64,000 nucleotides of DNA from NCBI GenBank assembly GCA_029339195.1, contig JAPTJF010000029.1, positions 186,001 through 250,000 of the forward strand. The letters run 5' to 3'. Position 1 is the first letter of the stretch. Each line of letters begins with the position of its first letter. A program made the translations under genes and the position numbers. The notes beneath the pieces were generated by a model, which saw only the letters and a program-made list of their open reading frames with translations, did no database searches and had not been told where the DNA came from. The DNA comes from Micractinium sp. NFX-FRZ (Eukaryota; Chlorophyta; Trebouxiophyceae; Chlorellales; Chlorellaceae). Positions 23,439 to 33,800 of the stretch are shown here, in pieces.

Positions 23439-23727
23439 ACAGCGCTGTCCCAGCGCTCCACTGCTGAAAGCATTGCAGAGAATTTTCATCATTCGAGTGT
23501 GCCTTTTCGGTGCGTGTATAGCATTCCCGCCCACCATGCTTTGCACTTTGAGACACACACACAGTCAGCCTAGCCGGCCTTTACCTGTGATCGTACCTCC
23601 CTCTTGTTGGCTCGCTCAACTCACTTGCTTCGCTGGCTGCCGGAGGGGCTGCGTGCCGCTGGTGGAAGCTGAGGAGGCTGCTGGGGGGCCTTGCAGCGGG
23701 TGGTGGCAGTGGATTGGGTGTACCAGC

Positions 23728-23806
23728 AGCAGTAGCACCAGCAGTAGCAGCACCAGCAGCAGTAGCACAAGCAGTAGCAGCACCAGCAGCACCAGTAGCA
23801 GTGCTT
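23728..23806. repeat. Trinucleotide minisatellite (AGC/AGT)
   Basis: About 26 imperfect trinucleotides alternating AGC, AGT and ACC in the intergenic region. Confidence 0.9.
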
Positions 23807-23860
23807 GGGTGGCTGCACAGCACTGGAGGTGGCTGTGGGACTCCGGGATGCAGCAGCACA

Positions 23861-23865
23861 TTACA
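23861..23865 (-). terminator. Putative poly(A) signal TGTAA for the membrane-protein gene
   Basis: TTACA on the + strand, about 250 bp beyond the tentative end of the gene at 24112. Confidence 0.4.
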
Positions 23866-24111
23866 GGCGGCAGCTTTGGAGGCCGGGATGCTGCTCAGCT
23901 GGCAGCACCACGTCGGGGTGCCTGCTCTGTGCGTGGTGCCCACTGTGCCTGCCTGTACGACACATGCATTGCTTTGCACTGGGTGTGAAGGGTGGTGCCG
24001 CAGGAGGGTGGTGTGATCAGAGGGTGGTGTGGTGCAGTGGTTGGTATGGCAGCAAAGAAGATAGGGGGCATCAGCAAAAGGGAGGAACACACAAAGTGCT
24101 GGCGGCAGGGC

Positions 24112-26457
24112 CTAGCGAAATGGAGGGAGGAGGTGCCAGCAAGGGGGACAGACGAACATGTGCAAGTTCGAGCGGCGGGGCGCAGCGTAAAGGAGGGCTC
24201 CACTCCCATCTAGAGTGGAAGAGAACTTCCCAATGCTTTGCTTCCCCAGGAAAGCGGCGTGTGCTTCTTGGGCCCTTGGCATTCTTGGGCGCCACCACTG
24301 CTCGCGCCGCTGGCTCTGGGCTCCTGCGCCCACCGCGCAGCAGCCGCCTGGGCCGCAGCCGCCGCGCCGCCATGAGGACCGCCGGCCAGCAGCCAGCGAG
24401 GCGCGCGCCTCGCTAGTGCCTGCAGGCCGGGGAGGTAGCAGGTGGGGTACGAGAGGTGTGGCAGGTGCACTGGAGCCTGTTTTAAGTGCGAGAGACGTGG
24501 TGGAACCAACCCTGGCTGGCTGGCTGAGCGCGCCCTCAAGCCGAGACAGAGCAGCTTGACAAAGGCGAGGCGACCAGCAGGCAGCACAAGTTGATGCCTG
24601 CCACATGCGTTGCTTCTGTGCTTGCACAAACTCACGCTGGCGTCGGTGCCGGCTCGCCCGCGCGCATGATGTTGGCGGTGATGCCATCCAGCACCTGGAC
24701 CTCGCTGCCTGCATGAGGGCATGGATCTAGCATTCGTGGCGTGTGGGTGGTGGGCGGGCAGGTCGGGGCGTCAAAACAGCCGCTCTCAAAGTCATTGCAG
24801 CGCATGTCCAGTGGCCATTGCCGTGCCTGTTAGCTGTGTCCCTCCCAGCCTCCTTGCTGCCCGTGCCGGAACCACATCACTGCAGCTGCCCCACAGCCAC
24901 GTACCTCCAAGCCCGCAGAAGCTCTTGGCAGCAACCAGCAGCCACAGCAGCGTCGCCAGGATCAGCACGGCAGACAGCACTGCAGGCAGATGCCAGTGTT
25001 GCGTCTCAATAGCGGGCAGCAGGCAGCCGGCAGCCGGCAGCAGCACGGGTTGAAGTCTGCGAGGCAATGCTGCTGGTGGGCATTAACCCCAGCAGGCAGT
25101 GTGCTGAGCCAAGTGCCTTTCACCCACCCAGTCATCCCCCTGGGCCCGCAGCGGTGCCTACCAAAGAAGGCAGCCTTCTTTCCAAAGGCCCGCAGAGCCA
25201 TCGCCTCGCCCTCATTTGGCTCGATCACTGCAGGAGAGCACGAAAAAGGGGGGTGGCAGCTTGGGTACAGCCAAGGTTGGGCTCAGCAGGCAGGCGTTTT
25301 GCCCAGCAACTCCTGTCAAGACCCCAGAGAGCCGGGGGTTGCTCAGCAGGCTCTGCAGGCTGCAGAGAGGCCAGCTGGACTGCTGCTGGACATGCACATG
25401 CACAATGAGATCGCGGCCGTCCTGCTACAGACACAGTGGGGCAGCTGCAGCTTCAAGGCAGCAGCAGAGTGGACCCCTGCATTGCTTTCTTCATGCCAAG
25501 CCCACCTGCCATCAGACCCTCGTCCCAGAGGCGGTCGCGGTAGCCCCCCAGGTGCATCCAGTTGGGCGCGCAGAAGTGCACAAATGTGGCCGCCACCCGA
25601 AGGGGGCAGGCTCGGGGGCCAGTAAATCCTCCAAGCACCCCAAAGACAAGTGCATGCTGCCAGGTGCTGGTTGCGAGAGGCTGGGAGGGCAGGAGGGTCA
25701 AGTAGCATGAGGCGCTGATGGCTGCCAGCGGCAGAGTGCGCGTGACCGTTGTGTGGGTGCACTTGGCAGAGGCTCCCCAGCAGCCCACTGCAAGGCAAGC
25801 GCGGCACAACGGAGGCACGCACCATGAGCCGACAGTTTGCAGTGAGCTGGTAGCAAGCAGATGCGGGCTGGCCAATGGGTGGCGTGGGGGGCGGCCGGCA
25901 GACCAGGGGTCAGCTGCCACCGCAAGCTGGCGGCTGCCGCTCACCTGTAACAAGGCCCGGCAGAAACAGGAAGGCGGTCAAACTGTAAAGGCTCAGGCTG
26001 CTGCCGTCGGCCTCGCCCTTGCGCCACATGCACAGCGCGACAAAGAAGCTGGCGCAATGCTGGCACAGCGCTGCCAGCATCAGCAGCCGGCCGGCTCTCC
26101 TACGCCAGGCAGCCCAGCACAGGAGCGCCACGAGCGCGCCGGCGCCGCAGCGGCCCACGATGCCTGACGCCGCATGCGAGGGCAGGGACAGCTTGGCGCT
26201 GAGCCCAAAGACGGCGTCAGCAGAAAAGGGGAGCACACAGCCCGCGAACAGCCAGTGCACCAGGCTGCAGGCAAGGAGGAACCACCGCCAGCCTGCAAGT
26301 GGTGCGCACAGGGGCTGTTGTGGAGGCGGCGAGGCGCCTGGCAATGAAGCTGCGTTCCAGCTGGGCTGGATTCGGCCAGGCCTCTGCTCAGCCTCGGCGT
26401 CATACCTGTCCCTGCGTACAGGGTCGAGTAAGGCACTGCAGAGCCGCTTCTGGGCAT
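24112..26457 (-). CDS. Multipass membrane protein of unknown function
   Basis: Supported exons: 26457-26406, 26292-25945, 25846-25823 (a 24-nt microexon), 25787-25506, 25227-25162, 24979-24905 and 24708-24636. Phases are consistent throughout. Hydrophobic stretches suggest five to six membrane helices: three in exon 2 (for example LLACSLVHWLFAGCVL), one or two in exon 4 and one in exon 6 (LSAVLILATLLWLLVAA). A soluble loop contains GGYRDRLWDEGLM. The last exon is not resolved. Exon 7 ends in phase 2, and the candidate region about 24400-24112 has two open frames, of which only one (via an acceptor near 24413) fits that phase. Exon 7 also has a possible tandem acceptor (GCAGGCAG). No family was recognised; a role in the endomembrane system is a guess. 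Confidence 0.62.
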
Positions 26458-26586
26458 CGTGCAGGTGCTGTGGGTAAGCCTGGCTGGGCCGCCTTGGTTG
26501 TCCTGCTGGTGGCCAGGGCGCTGCCGCAGTGATCGAGTGATCGACGGAATGGGCGAGAAGTCCTCAGCCTGGCACCTTGAGCTGCG

Positions 26587-26615
26587 TCGGTCTGTCGGTG
26601 CGACCGTCAGACCGA
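26587..26615. other. 29-base imperfect palindrome
   Basis: Outer arms TCGGTCTG (26587-26594) and CAGACCGA (26608-26615) are perfect reverse complements. Inside, CGGT and ACCG pair around a GCG loop, separated from the outer stem by one T-T mismatch. It lies about 130 bp upstream of the membrane-protein start codon, so it could be a 5'UTR hairpin or a dimeric factor site. Confidence 0.7.
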
Positions 26616-26682
26616 AGATGGGGCATGCAGGTTCCCATTATGTACCCCATTTCTGCTGCACGATCTTCACAATCCATTACCG

Positions 26683-26687
26683 TTACA
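26683..26687 (-). terminator. Putative poly(A) signal TGTAA for SERINC
   Basis: TTACA on the + strand, 431 bp after the SERINC stop. Confidence 0.45.
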
Positions 26688-26817
26688 TGCAACTCATTAG
26701 GTGGGCGCGGCACACAGCGGCAAGGCTGTAATGGGATCAACCACATGCTGCGCGCGCTGGGCAGCGGTGCGGCGGTGGCGCCTCACGTGAATTCACAGGT
26801 GTACTAAAGGCAACAGT

Positions 26818-26945
26818 TGAGAGTCAGCAGCAGCGCCCTCCCCTGCGTGCCTGTGTTTCGTTATTGACAGCAGTAGTGCCGGAGTACGATGTAAATGAAC
26901 ATGTAAGGGGGCAGCTCACATATACATCAGGCAGGAAACGGATGT
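26818..26945. repeat. Dispersed repeat, copy 2 (matches 18750-18860)
   Basis: Second, longer copy of the repeat described at 18750-18860. It is in the SERINC 3' region, antisense to that gene in terms of its TGTAA motifs. Confidence 0.7.
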
Positions 26946-27117
26946 CACAGTCGGGCAGCAGGGGCAAGTTCACGTGTTCAGGCTGGATCCCCGGCCCCCT
27001 TCTGCCGTCTTGACCAGAACAGTGGGCTCTGCGCAGCGCATGCCTGGCTGGCTGCCTGGCTGGCCTGGCACCCCAGCCCCGGTCACACCGATGCATGCGC
27101 CTGCGGTGGTGGGACGC

Positions 27118-30100
27118 CTACCCAAACTGCCGGTCCCTCAGCACGCGGTGCGCCACCAGGCTCCAGGTGTACAACGCCCCGCACAGCCAGGCGGCGATGA
27201 TCTTCACCCACGTGCTGCCCCAGCCGCGGTCAATAGCCAGCTGGCCCTGAGCCCCCTCAAGGTCCCACCCGATGAGCAGCATCATCTGCGGGGGGCAGGC
27301 GGCGGCGGGGGGCCAGGCGCAGGGGGAGGAGTGGGGCGAAGCTCAGATGGGTTGCGGTGCGAGGGTTCAGGTGCAGTGCAGCCAACCAGGGTATCTGCTT
27401 GCCTCTTTGCACGGTTGCCTGCCTGCCCCGCTCTGCCCGCCTGCCTGCCTGCCCATCAGCCGGCTGCTTGCCAACCCTTGCCCCACGTTGCCTGTCTGCC
27501 CCGGCGTGCTGGACGCACGCCCGGGCATAGCTGCTCTGCTACACTCTCACTGTACACTCTCACCATGTAGCATGTCGCCAGCATGAACATGCCGTGGAAG
27601 AAGTCGGGCCGGTCTGCAGCCAGCGGTGGGCAGGCAGGCAGGCAGTGTCCCAGTGAGGCTCGAGCCGAGGAGGTATATCGCGCATACAGTGTAGGTCCGG
27701 GCCTGCACTGCCATGCACATGACGCCACCCATCAGCCAACACCCAAGCGCGAGCTGACACGTGGCATGCAGCACAACATGCTTTCGGTGCTGCATGCCTT
27801 GCTCGCACGACACGTGTGCCTTGCCTGTCTGAGCCACCCTATTTTGGTGCATACACACTCACACTGCAGCTTGTCGTCGTCGCAGCCGGTGCCTGTGCTC
27901 AAATCGAAGGCTTGGCTGCTGGTGCCACTGCTCATTGTGCTGAAGCCCAGCTGCGGCACAGCAGGGGAAGCAAGCAGGGTGGTCGCCCGCTCGGGGTCCC
28001 GGCCCGGCACTTCACGAGCCATACACATGCCCCTTTGCATGCCCCAACCACCATGCATTCGTCCATGGACCGACCGCCCAGCCCCCTGACACGCCGTTAA
28101 AACGTAATCCATCACCCCTACTCCACTCCTTCCAAGCTCGCCCACTCACTGCCAGTATGGCCACCACGAAGCCAATTATGGTCAGCGCTTGGTTGCTACC
28201 CCCTGCTGCGGAGGCGCACGAGTGGCTGAGGGGCTCGCTGTTCAGCGCAGACCAGACGTAGTAGACTGGAGGCAGCAGCGGGGTGACAGGCGGAACAGTA
28301 GCGGATGTGAAGCTTTGAATGGCTGGGGCGGGCAAGCGCGGGTCTGCGTCTGGTGAGGGCGGCGCAGGAAGCAGCCACAGCACCAAAAGGGGAGTACCAG
28401 CTGGGCAGGCAGGCAGGCGCGTTTGTTTTGAGCAATGAGAGGCCTCCCCGGAACGGGTTTGCCGCCACCCCTGTAGCAACCCCAACCAGGCCCATCTGCC
28501 CTGCTAGCGCACCTGTGTAGGCAAATACTGCAGCCGAGGTGAAGAGGCCAGCGCTCTCGTGCCGTAGGGGTGAGATAGAAATGAGGCCGTACACCTGCAT
28601 AACAGGGTGTCAACAGCAGGCGTGGCGGCCAGTGGGCAGGCAGCGGCGGGCAAGGGCATGCCAGCAGGCAGGCAGGGCAGGCAGGCAGGCAGGCAGGCGC
28701 CCTGAAGTGTCACAGTACCAACTTGACGTAGTCCCGGATGCGGCCTCACCAGGAACATGAGTATTGCAGAGGTGATGAACCAGATGTTGAGGGAGCAGGA
28801 GGGGCGGGGGGCGTAGTACTGCAGGGGACGCCAGCGGGGCGGGAGGCATGCGGAAAACTCGTTCGGGGAAGGAGCGAGCGAGCGTGAGGCCATGGGTGGC
28901 AGCCATGTAGCGCCAGGTGCTGGGCGTGCCCCGCAGCCCAGCAGCACAGTGCGCAGCCGCAGCAAATGTAAGCCCAGTGCGCCACCATCCGCCCAACCTC
29001 TTGCCGCCAAGCATGCAGCCTGTGCTGTGTTACCACTCCCACCTGCACTTGCTCCCATGCTGACCCCCCAGATGTGCCCTCCCTCCACAGTCCGCAGTTC
29101 CTCACATGTCGTCGCTCCCCACCCTCCCGCTGTGACCCTGCCAGCCCGGCTCACGTGGTACAGGAAGCCGATGCCCACGAAGGAGGCAATGATGAACAGG
29201 GAAGAGCCCGCAATCAGCGTGAAGGCGCACTTCTCCCGCTCCAGCAGCCACTCGTTGACCTGCAGGAGGCGGGCAGGCAGGCAGGCAGGCGGATGGGTGG
29301 GCGCGGGCAGCGGGCATGCGGGGGTGGATCATCCAGTCAACTGCCATCCACGCCAGAAAACTCGTGTTTGTGGCTCACCTGCATGCAGGCACGGGTCAGC
29401 TGAAACAACACAAACAAATGCAGCACCGACACGGCGCCCTCTCCCGCCCCGCACCATGTAGATAAAGTCCAGGATGATGACCAGCTGCAGGGGACGGGCA
29501 GCGGGCGGAGGCGAATGGGGCGCTTTGGTGGGTGCTGACCGTGCTCCCCCCCATTGGCACACGTGCAGCCATCACCCCACCCACCCGCCCGCCAGCATGC
29601 CCACCCTCACCTGCAGGATGATGAAGAAGCCTGCAAAGACGCGGGCCGCCTGGCTAAACCCCTCCAACACGGAGTTGCTCATGAAGAAGGTGGAGCCAAT
29701 GAGGCCGCCCCACAGGAGGAACTTGAAGGGCCACAGGCCGGTGTGCAGCACCAGCCGGGGGCTGGACTTTGTGCTCACTCCCGCCATCAGCAGCATGTGC
29801 GCAGCGAAGAACATGAAGCTGCCAAAGGCCATGCGCAGCACCGCCTGCTGGCCCATGCAGCCGTAGTTGGGTGGCGAGGACTCTGCCAGGCAGTCGTTGA
29901 GGGGGCTGATGTCCAGCACCTTCTCACCATAATCACGCAGCGCCCAGCTGGCAACTGTGGTGGCCACGAAACCGAAGAAGAAGATCCACTGCAGGGCGCG
30001 GATGGGACGTTTATGTCATGCAGCCAAGAGCCCAGCAACGTGCCCGGGTGGGCCCCAAGCAAACGGGCTGGTTGCGAGTGCGGGTTGGCCTGTGGTCGCA

Positions 30101-30199
30101 CATCACAGGGCAGCTTGGGCAGGCGGGCTGCTATGCTGTGAATGCCGCTGATTCACGCACCTGGGCATACGACACAGGGACAGTGCACAAGCACCCCAT
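27118..30199 (-). CDS. SERINC: SERINC (serine incorporator/TMS1) family membrane protein, 374 aa
   Basis: Ten exons: 30199-30161, 29988-29611, 29484-29455, 29259-29155, 28818-28750, 28594-28513, 28265-28150, 27950-27863, 27613-27564, 27285-27118; 1125 nt in frame. SERINC proteins are 9-11-helix membrane proteins of endosome, Golgi and plasma membrane, linked to serine incorporation into phosphatidylserine and sphingolipids; human members are antiviral. Visible landmarks are MGCLC at the start and a long helix-rich exon 2 (RMAFGSFMFFAAHM, FWPFKFLLW-like). Further on are a NEWLLEREKCAF loop, YYAPRPSCSLN, FFHGMFMLATCYMM, and a C-terminal helix before RVLRDRQFG. It is shorter than animal members (about 450 aa), and the usual Cys-rich N-terminal segment is nearly absent. 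It shares an upstream region with the chromatin gene to the right. Confidence 0.93.
28668..28697. repeat. GGCA microsatellite in a SERINC intron
   Basis: Run of GCAG/GGCA tetranucleotides in the intron between exons 5 and 6. Confidence 0.8.
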
Positions 30200-30833
30200 G
30201 GCTGCCGCGCTCAGAGCTCAGGGCGGGAGCACTGCCTGCTGCCGCCGCCGCCGCCGCTGCCGCGAGCGCCCGGTCGTGTTCTTGGCTGCTGTCGGCGTGT
30301 CCTTGGCTTGTTGCCCCACAGGTTGTTGCAAGCCGGTACTGAGAGTCGCCCTAAATGGCTGCAGGGGTCGCAAAGGGCGTTGCCCAGCTGGGGAGCTGCC
30401 CGCAGGGGAACGCGTTTCCGAGGCCTGGGCGCCGGCACTTGCAGCGCTCCGTGACTGGGGATAAGACAAGTGTTTTGTGCGCGCAAAATCTTTGAGGCAT
30501 AAACGATGGCAGGAGCGCCCAGCTGCGATTCAAGGGCTCCACGCCGAGCTGTCTTCTGAGGGAGGGCACCCGATTTCCCATGCCTGCGCCTCAGAGGCAC
30601 ATCCACACCGCTCCGATCGCAGTTGAACACACCGGGCGCCCGTCGGTGCAGCCCCCGAGCGCCAGCAGCAGTGCCCGTCCTGGAGGCGCCGGAGCGCACA
30701 GCGCCCTTTCTCGGCAGTTCCAGCATTGTGACCAAGAAATAAATCTGCGAGAGCCGCGGCAGAAAGCGCCCTCCAGACTCGCGGGGTGCCCCCTGCAGCC
30801 CAGCGCGGGCTTCCGCCCGCAGCGGCAGGCGCC
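30200..30833. promoter_or_regulatory. Bidirectional upstream region of SERINC and the PHD-finger gene
   Basis: 634 bp between head-to-head start codons. The CCG-rich run at 30240-30262 is the only simple repeat noted. No coding exon could be supported. Confidence 0.5.
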
Positions 30834-33800
30834 ATGAGCGGCCTGCCGGGTGTGGCATGGCTGGGAGGCCCCGCCGCCACGTTTGAGGCGGCGCTCACGG
30901 CGGGCGGGGATGTGCGGGCGGCGGCGGTGGCAGCGGGGCAGTGCCTGCCTCGCAAGGACATCTCGCGGCTGTACCCCAGCACCATGCAGGATGCTGTGTC
31001 CATAGTGCATGCGCGCCTGGAGGAGAACAAGAGGAAGGCAGCGGCCAGCAAGCAGAAGAGCAAGTCCAAGTCGGGCGCACCGCACACGCCCTCGGACAGC
31101 CACTTTCCAGGCGCCCGCGCCGGCGGCGGCGAGCCCTCTGCTTTCTGGATGTACATCGAGGTGGGTGCTTGCGCTTCATTTCATCCACGGGAAATGCTGC
31201 GAAAGATGCATGCTGCCAGGGATTCGCATCTGTCGTCGCGCTGCACCTGCCACGCTCGGTGTGCGAGTGCAGCATCGGGCCCAACCGTCGTCTGTTTGTT
31301 GGGGGCGCGCCTGGCTGAACGCCCGCCAGCGCCACCTGTATTGGTGCAGGACTACTTCCGGGACTTCACGCAGGAGGACCTGCGGGCGCTGCTGCCCCTG
31401 CTGCGCGATCCACGCGATGACCCTGCGCTCAAGGTGAGGCACTCTAGGGAGAGGGGGAACGCTACCAGGGGTCGCGTGGAGATGCCGGGGATGTGCCGTA
31501 GCAGGGCTGGGCGCTGCCGTGCTGGAGCAGGGCCGGCACTGCCCTTGCTCATATTGTTGGGTGTTTTTGAGCTCCCCTTGCTGCCTCGCTGCCTTGCTGC
31601 CTGGACCCTGTTGCGCCTGTCGCACTGTACTTTGCCCACCCAGCACCATGCCAGGGCCTGCCCCCGCCGGCCGTGCGCCTGGCCAGCTGAATGGCAACGT
31701 ACTGCATCAGTTCACCCTGTGCTGCCCTCATCACGGCCACCTTGCCTGCCCTGCAGGTGCCCCCCTGCGGGCGGCGCATCGAAGACGAGCACCAGCAGCG
31801 CAAGCAGGTGGCAGCCAAGGCGGCGGCAGAGGCGGCCAAGGCGGCGGCAGCCGCCTACCGAGGCGACTGGGACAGCGGGGCGGTGGATTCAAAGCCCTCG
31901 GGGGATGGCACCAGCCCAGATGCAGAGGTGGGTGGGCAGCTCCGGGGAGCCTGCTTGCTGCGTGTGTTGGCACAGCTGGCCCAGGTCACATGGGTGCACT
32001 GCTTCAGAGTGGTGAGCTGAACAGCCTTAGCACGGCCGGGAAGAGCAGCATCATGCGTGTCTGCGTACCAACGACTTGCTCGGCCCTGCCTGCCTTGCCT
32101 GCTCCCTTTTGTTTGCTGCAGCGCCGCAGCAGCCGGCTGGTGTCTCGGCACTGCAAGGAGGAGGAGCAGCGGCGGCAGTGGGAGCTGGAGGCGCAGGCGC
32201 TAGCGGCTGCCTCAGCGGCTGAACAGGCCGAGGTGGCGGCCGCGGCGGCTACTGCCCGTGCCATGGCTGTGGTGCCAACCACTGCCAGCGGGGCGCCAGC
32301 CAAGCAGCTGCTGGACGTGCTGCCAGAACAGCAGCTGGCGCTGCTGGTTCAGCAGCTCACCGACCTGCTGCGGCTGACTGGGCGGCAGCCGCTCAACGCA
32401 GACGGCAAGCCAGCCGTGCAGGCGGCACTTGAAAAGCTGCAGAGCTTTGTCCTTGCTGGCGGCAACGGCAGCACAGAAGGGCTGGAGCCGGCGGCGCGGC
32501 GGGAGCTGCAGGACTGGCTGCAGCAGCAGCTGGCTGAGCTGGCGGGCGAGATAGGCTGCTCGCTGCCCGCATTGCCCCCATGGGCGGGGCGGCCGCCAAC
32601 GGACGGCAACGCTGCAGAGGCAGCTGAGGGTGGCAGCACCAAGGGCGCCTCGGCAGTGGCAGGAGCAGCAGGGGCAGCGTCGCTGGGGGTGACGTCTGAC
32701 TCGCCTGCCGCCCAGGTGCCCACGTCGGCCTACCTGCACCCCTACACCGAGCTGATGCTGGCACACCCGGTGCAGCAGCACACGGTGCAGAATGCGACAG
32801 AGGTGCAGGCGCCCGAGCCGCCAGGTGGCGTCTCACGGCAGGCCACGCTGGTGCTGCCAGAGGGCGCCGCTGTCGCCTGCGTTGAAAACGGGGATGCAGC
32901 GGGCGGCACAGCTGGCGGGGCAGCGGCCTGTGAGGCAGTCACCCCGCATGCCTCGCTCCTCACCGCCGCCACCCCTCGCTCCTTCAGCACGCTGGCAGAG
33001 GTCCCGTCAGTGGCCAACCTGTCTGCGTTGACAGAGCCTCAGCACACGGATGCGGCAGGGGAGGACGCAGCAGGCACGGCAGACACAGCTGGCACAGCCG
33101 GCCCGCCGGGCCAGGGCAGCCCTGCACCGGGGGCGCTGGATGGTGTGCTGGCGGCGGGTGGCGACGCCACGCCAGCAGACATGGCAGCAGCTGCGGCAGC
33201 AGGCGCAGAGGGCCAGCCTGCGGGAGGCGGCACGCTGCCTGCGGCGCGCACTGGAAGTCGTGCGCGGGCAGTGAGCAATTACGCCCTGCTTGCTGGGAAG
33301 AAGAGCAGCAACCGCGCGGCCATTGGGCCGCCCAAGAAAGCGGCGCGCACCAGCACAGTGAAGCATGAGCATGAGGCGGCGGCGCAGCACCCCGTGGCGC
33401 GTGCTGTGGCGGCAATGGTCGCGTCAGGTAGGCTGGTGCACGGCTCGGGGCACGGCGGTTTGCTTGCATGCCCTGATTGGGTGGGGTGAGTGGATCGGGA
33501 GCTGCCTGGGGGTGCTGGTGCCTGGCTGGTTTTCCTCCTCATGAGCAGCAGGGGTTGAGAGCATGGCAGCGGTGGTCACAACTGCATTATCTGGAGCCAG
33601 TGCTGGCACCTGCCCCGGCCAACACTGAGTGCTGGCACCATGCGTGGCCACCCTGCCCCTGTCCTCCTCCCAGCGACACCCTGATGTTGTCCTCCTCCCT
33701 GATGTTGTCCTCCTCCCTGCTCATCTCCCTGCGCCCTCATCGTTCCGCCTCCCTGCAGGCGAGCCGGACCGCCCCGCTGGCGAGCAGTTTGCGGCAGGCG

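Larger units (their letters stand above)
19199..23590 (+). repeat. Tandem duplication of a 2.1-2.2 kb gene-bearing unit
   Basis: Unit A is about 19199-21280 and unit B about 21357-23590. Exons, introns and the upstream 200 bp are all alignable by eye, and exon boundaries are identical. Unit B has an extra ~155 bp upstream block (about 21390-21545) and a 21-bp direct duplication at about 21602-21643 that unit A lacks. Introns retain high similarity, so the event is fairly recent. Confidence 0.9.
23439..24111. other. Intergenic between convergent genes
   Basis: Holds the 3'UTR of paralogue B, the CAG/TAG minisatellite at 23728-23806 and the 3'UTR of the membrane-protein gene. A + strand frame at 23473-23988 is low in complexity and was not accepted as a gene. 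Confidence 0.5.
26458..27117. other. 3'UTR of SERINC and upstream region of the membrane-protein gene
   Basis: Non-coding. It includes the hairpin at 26587-26615, the putative SERINC poly(A) signal at 26683-26687 and the dispersed repeat near 26818-26945. Confidence 0.55.

Noticed and set aside
23473..23988. 171-residue + strand frame after paralogue B
   Set aside because: Serine/threonine run translated from a trinucleotide minisatellite; no splice-consistent link to paralogue B could be fixed.
24210..24415. Ala-rich frame ending at 24210 as last exon of the membrane-protein gene
   Set aside because: It looks protein-like, but its phase does not match the end of exon 7 at 24636. The alternative frame fits the phase but looks less natural, so the end was left open.
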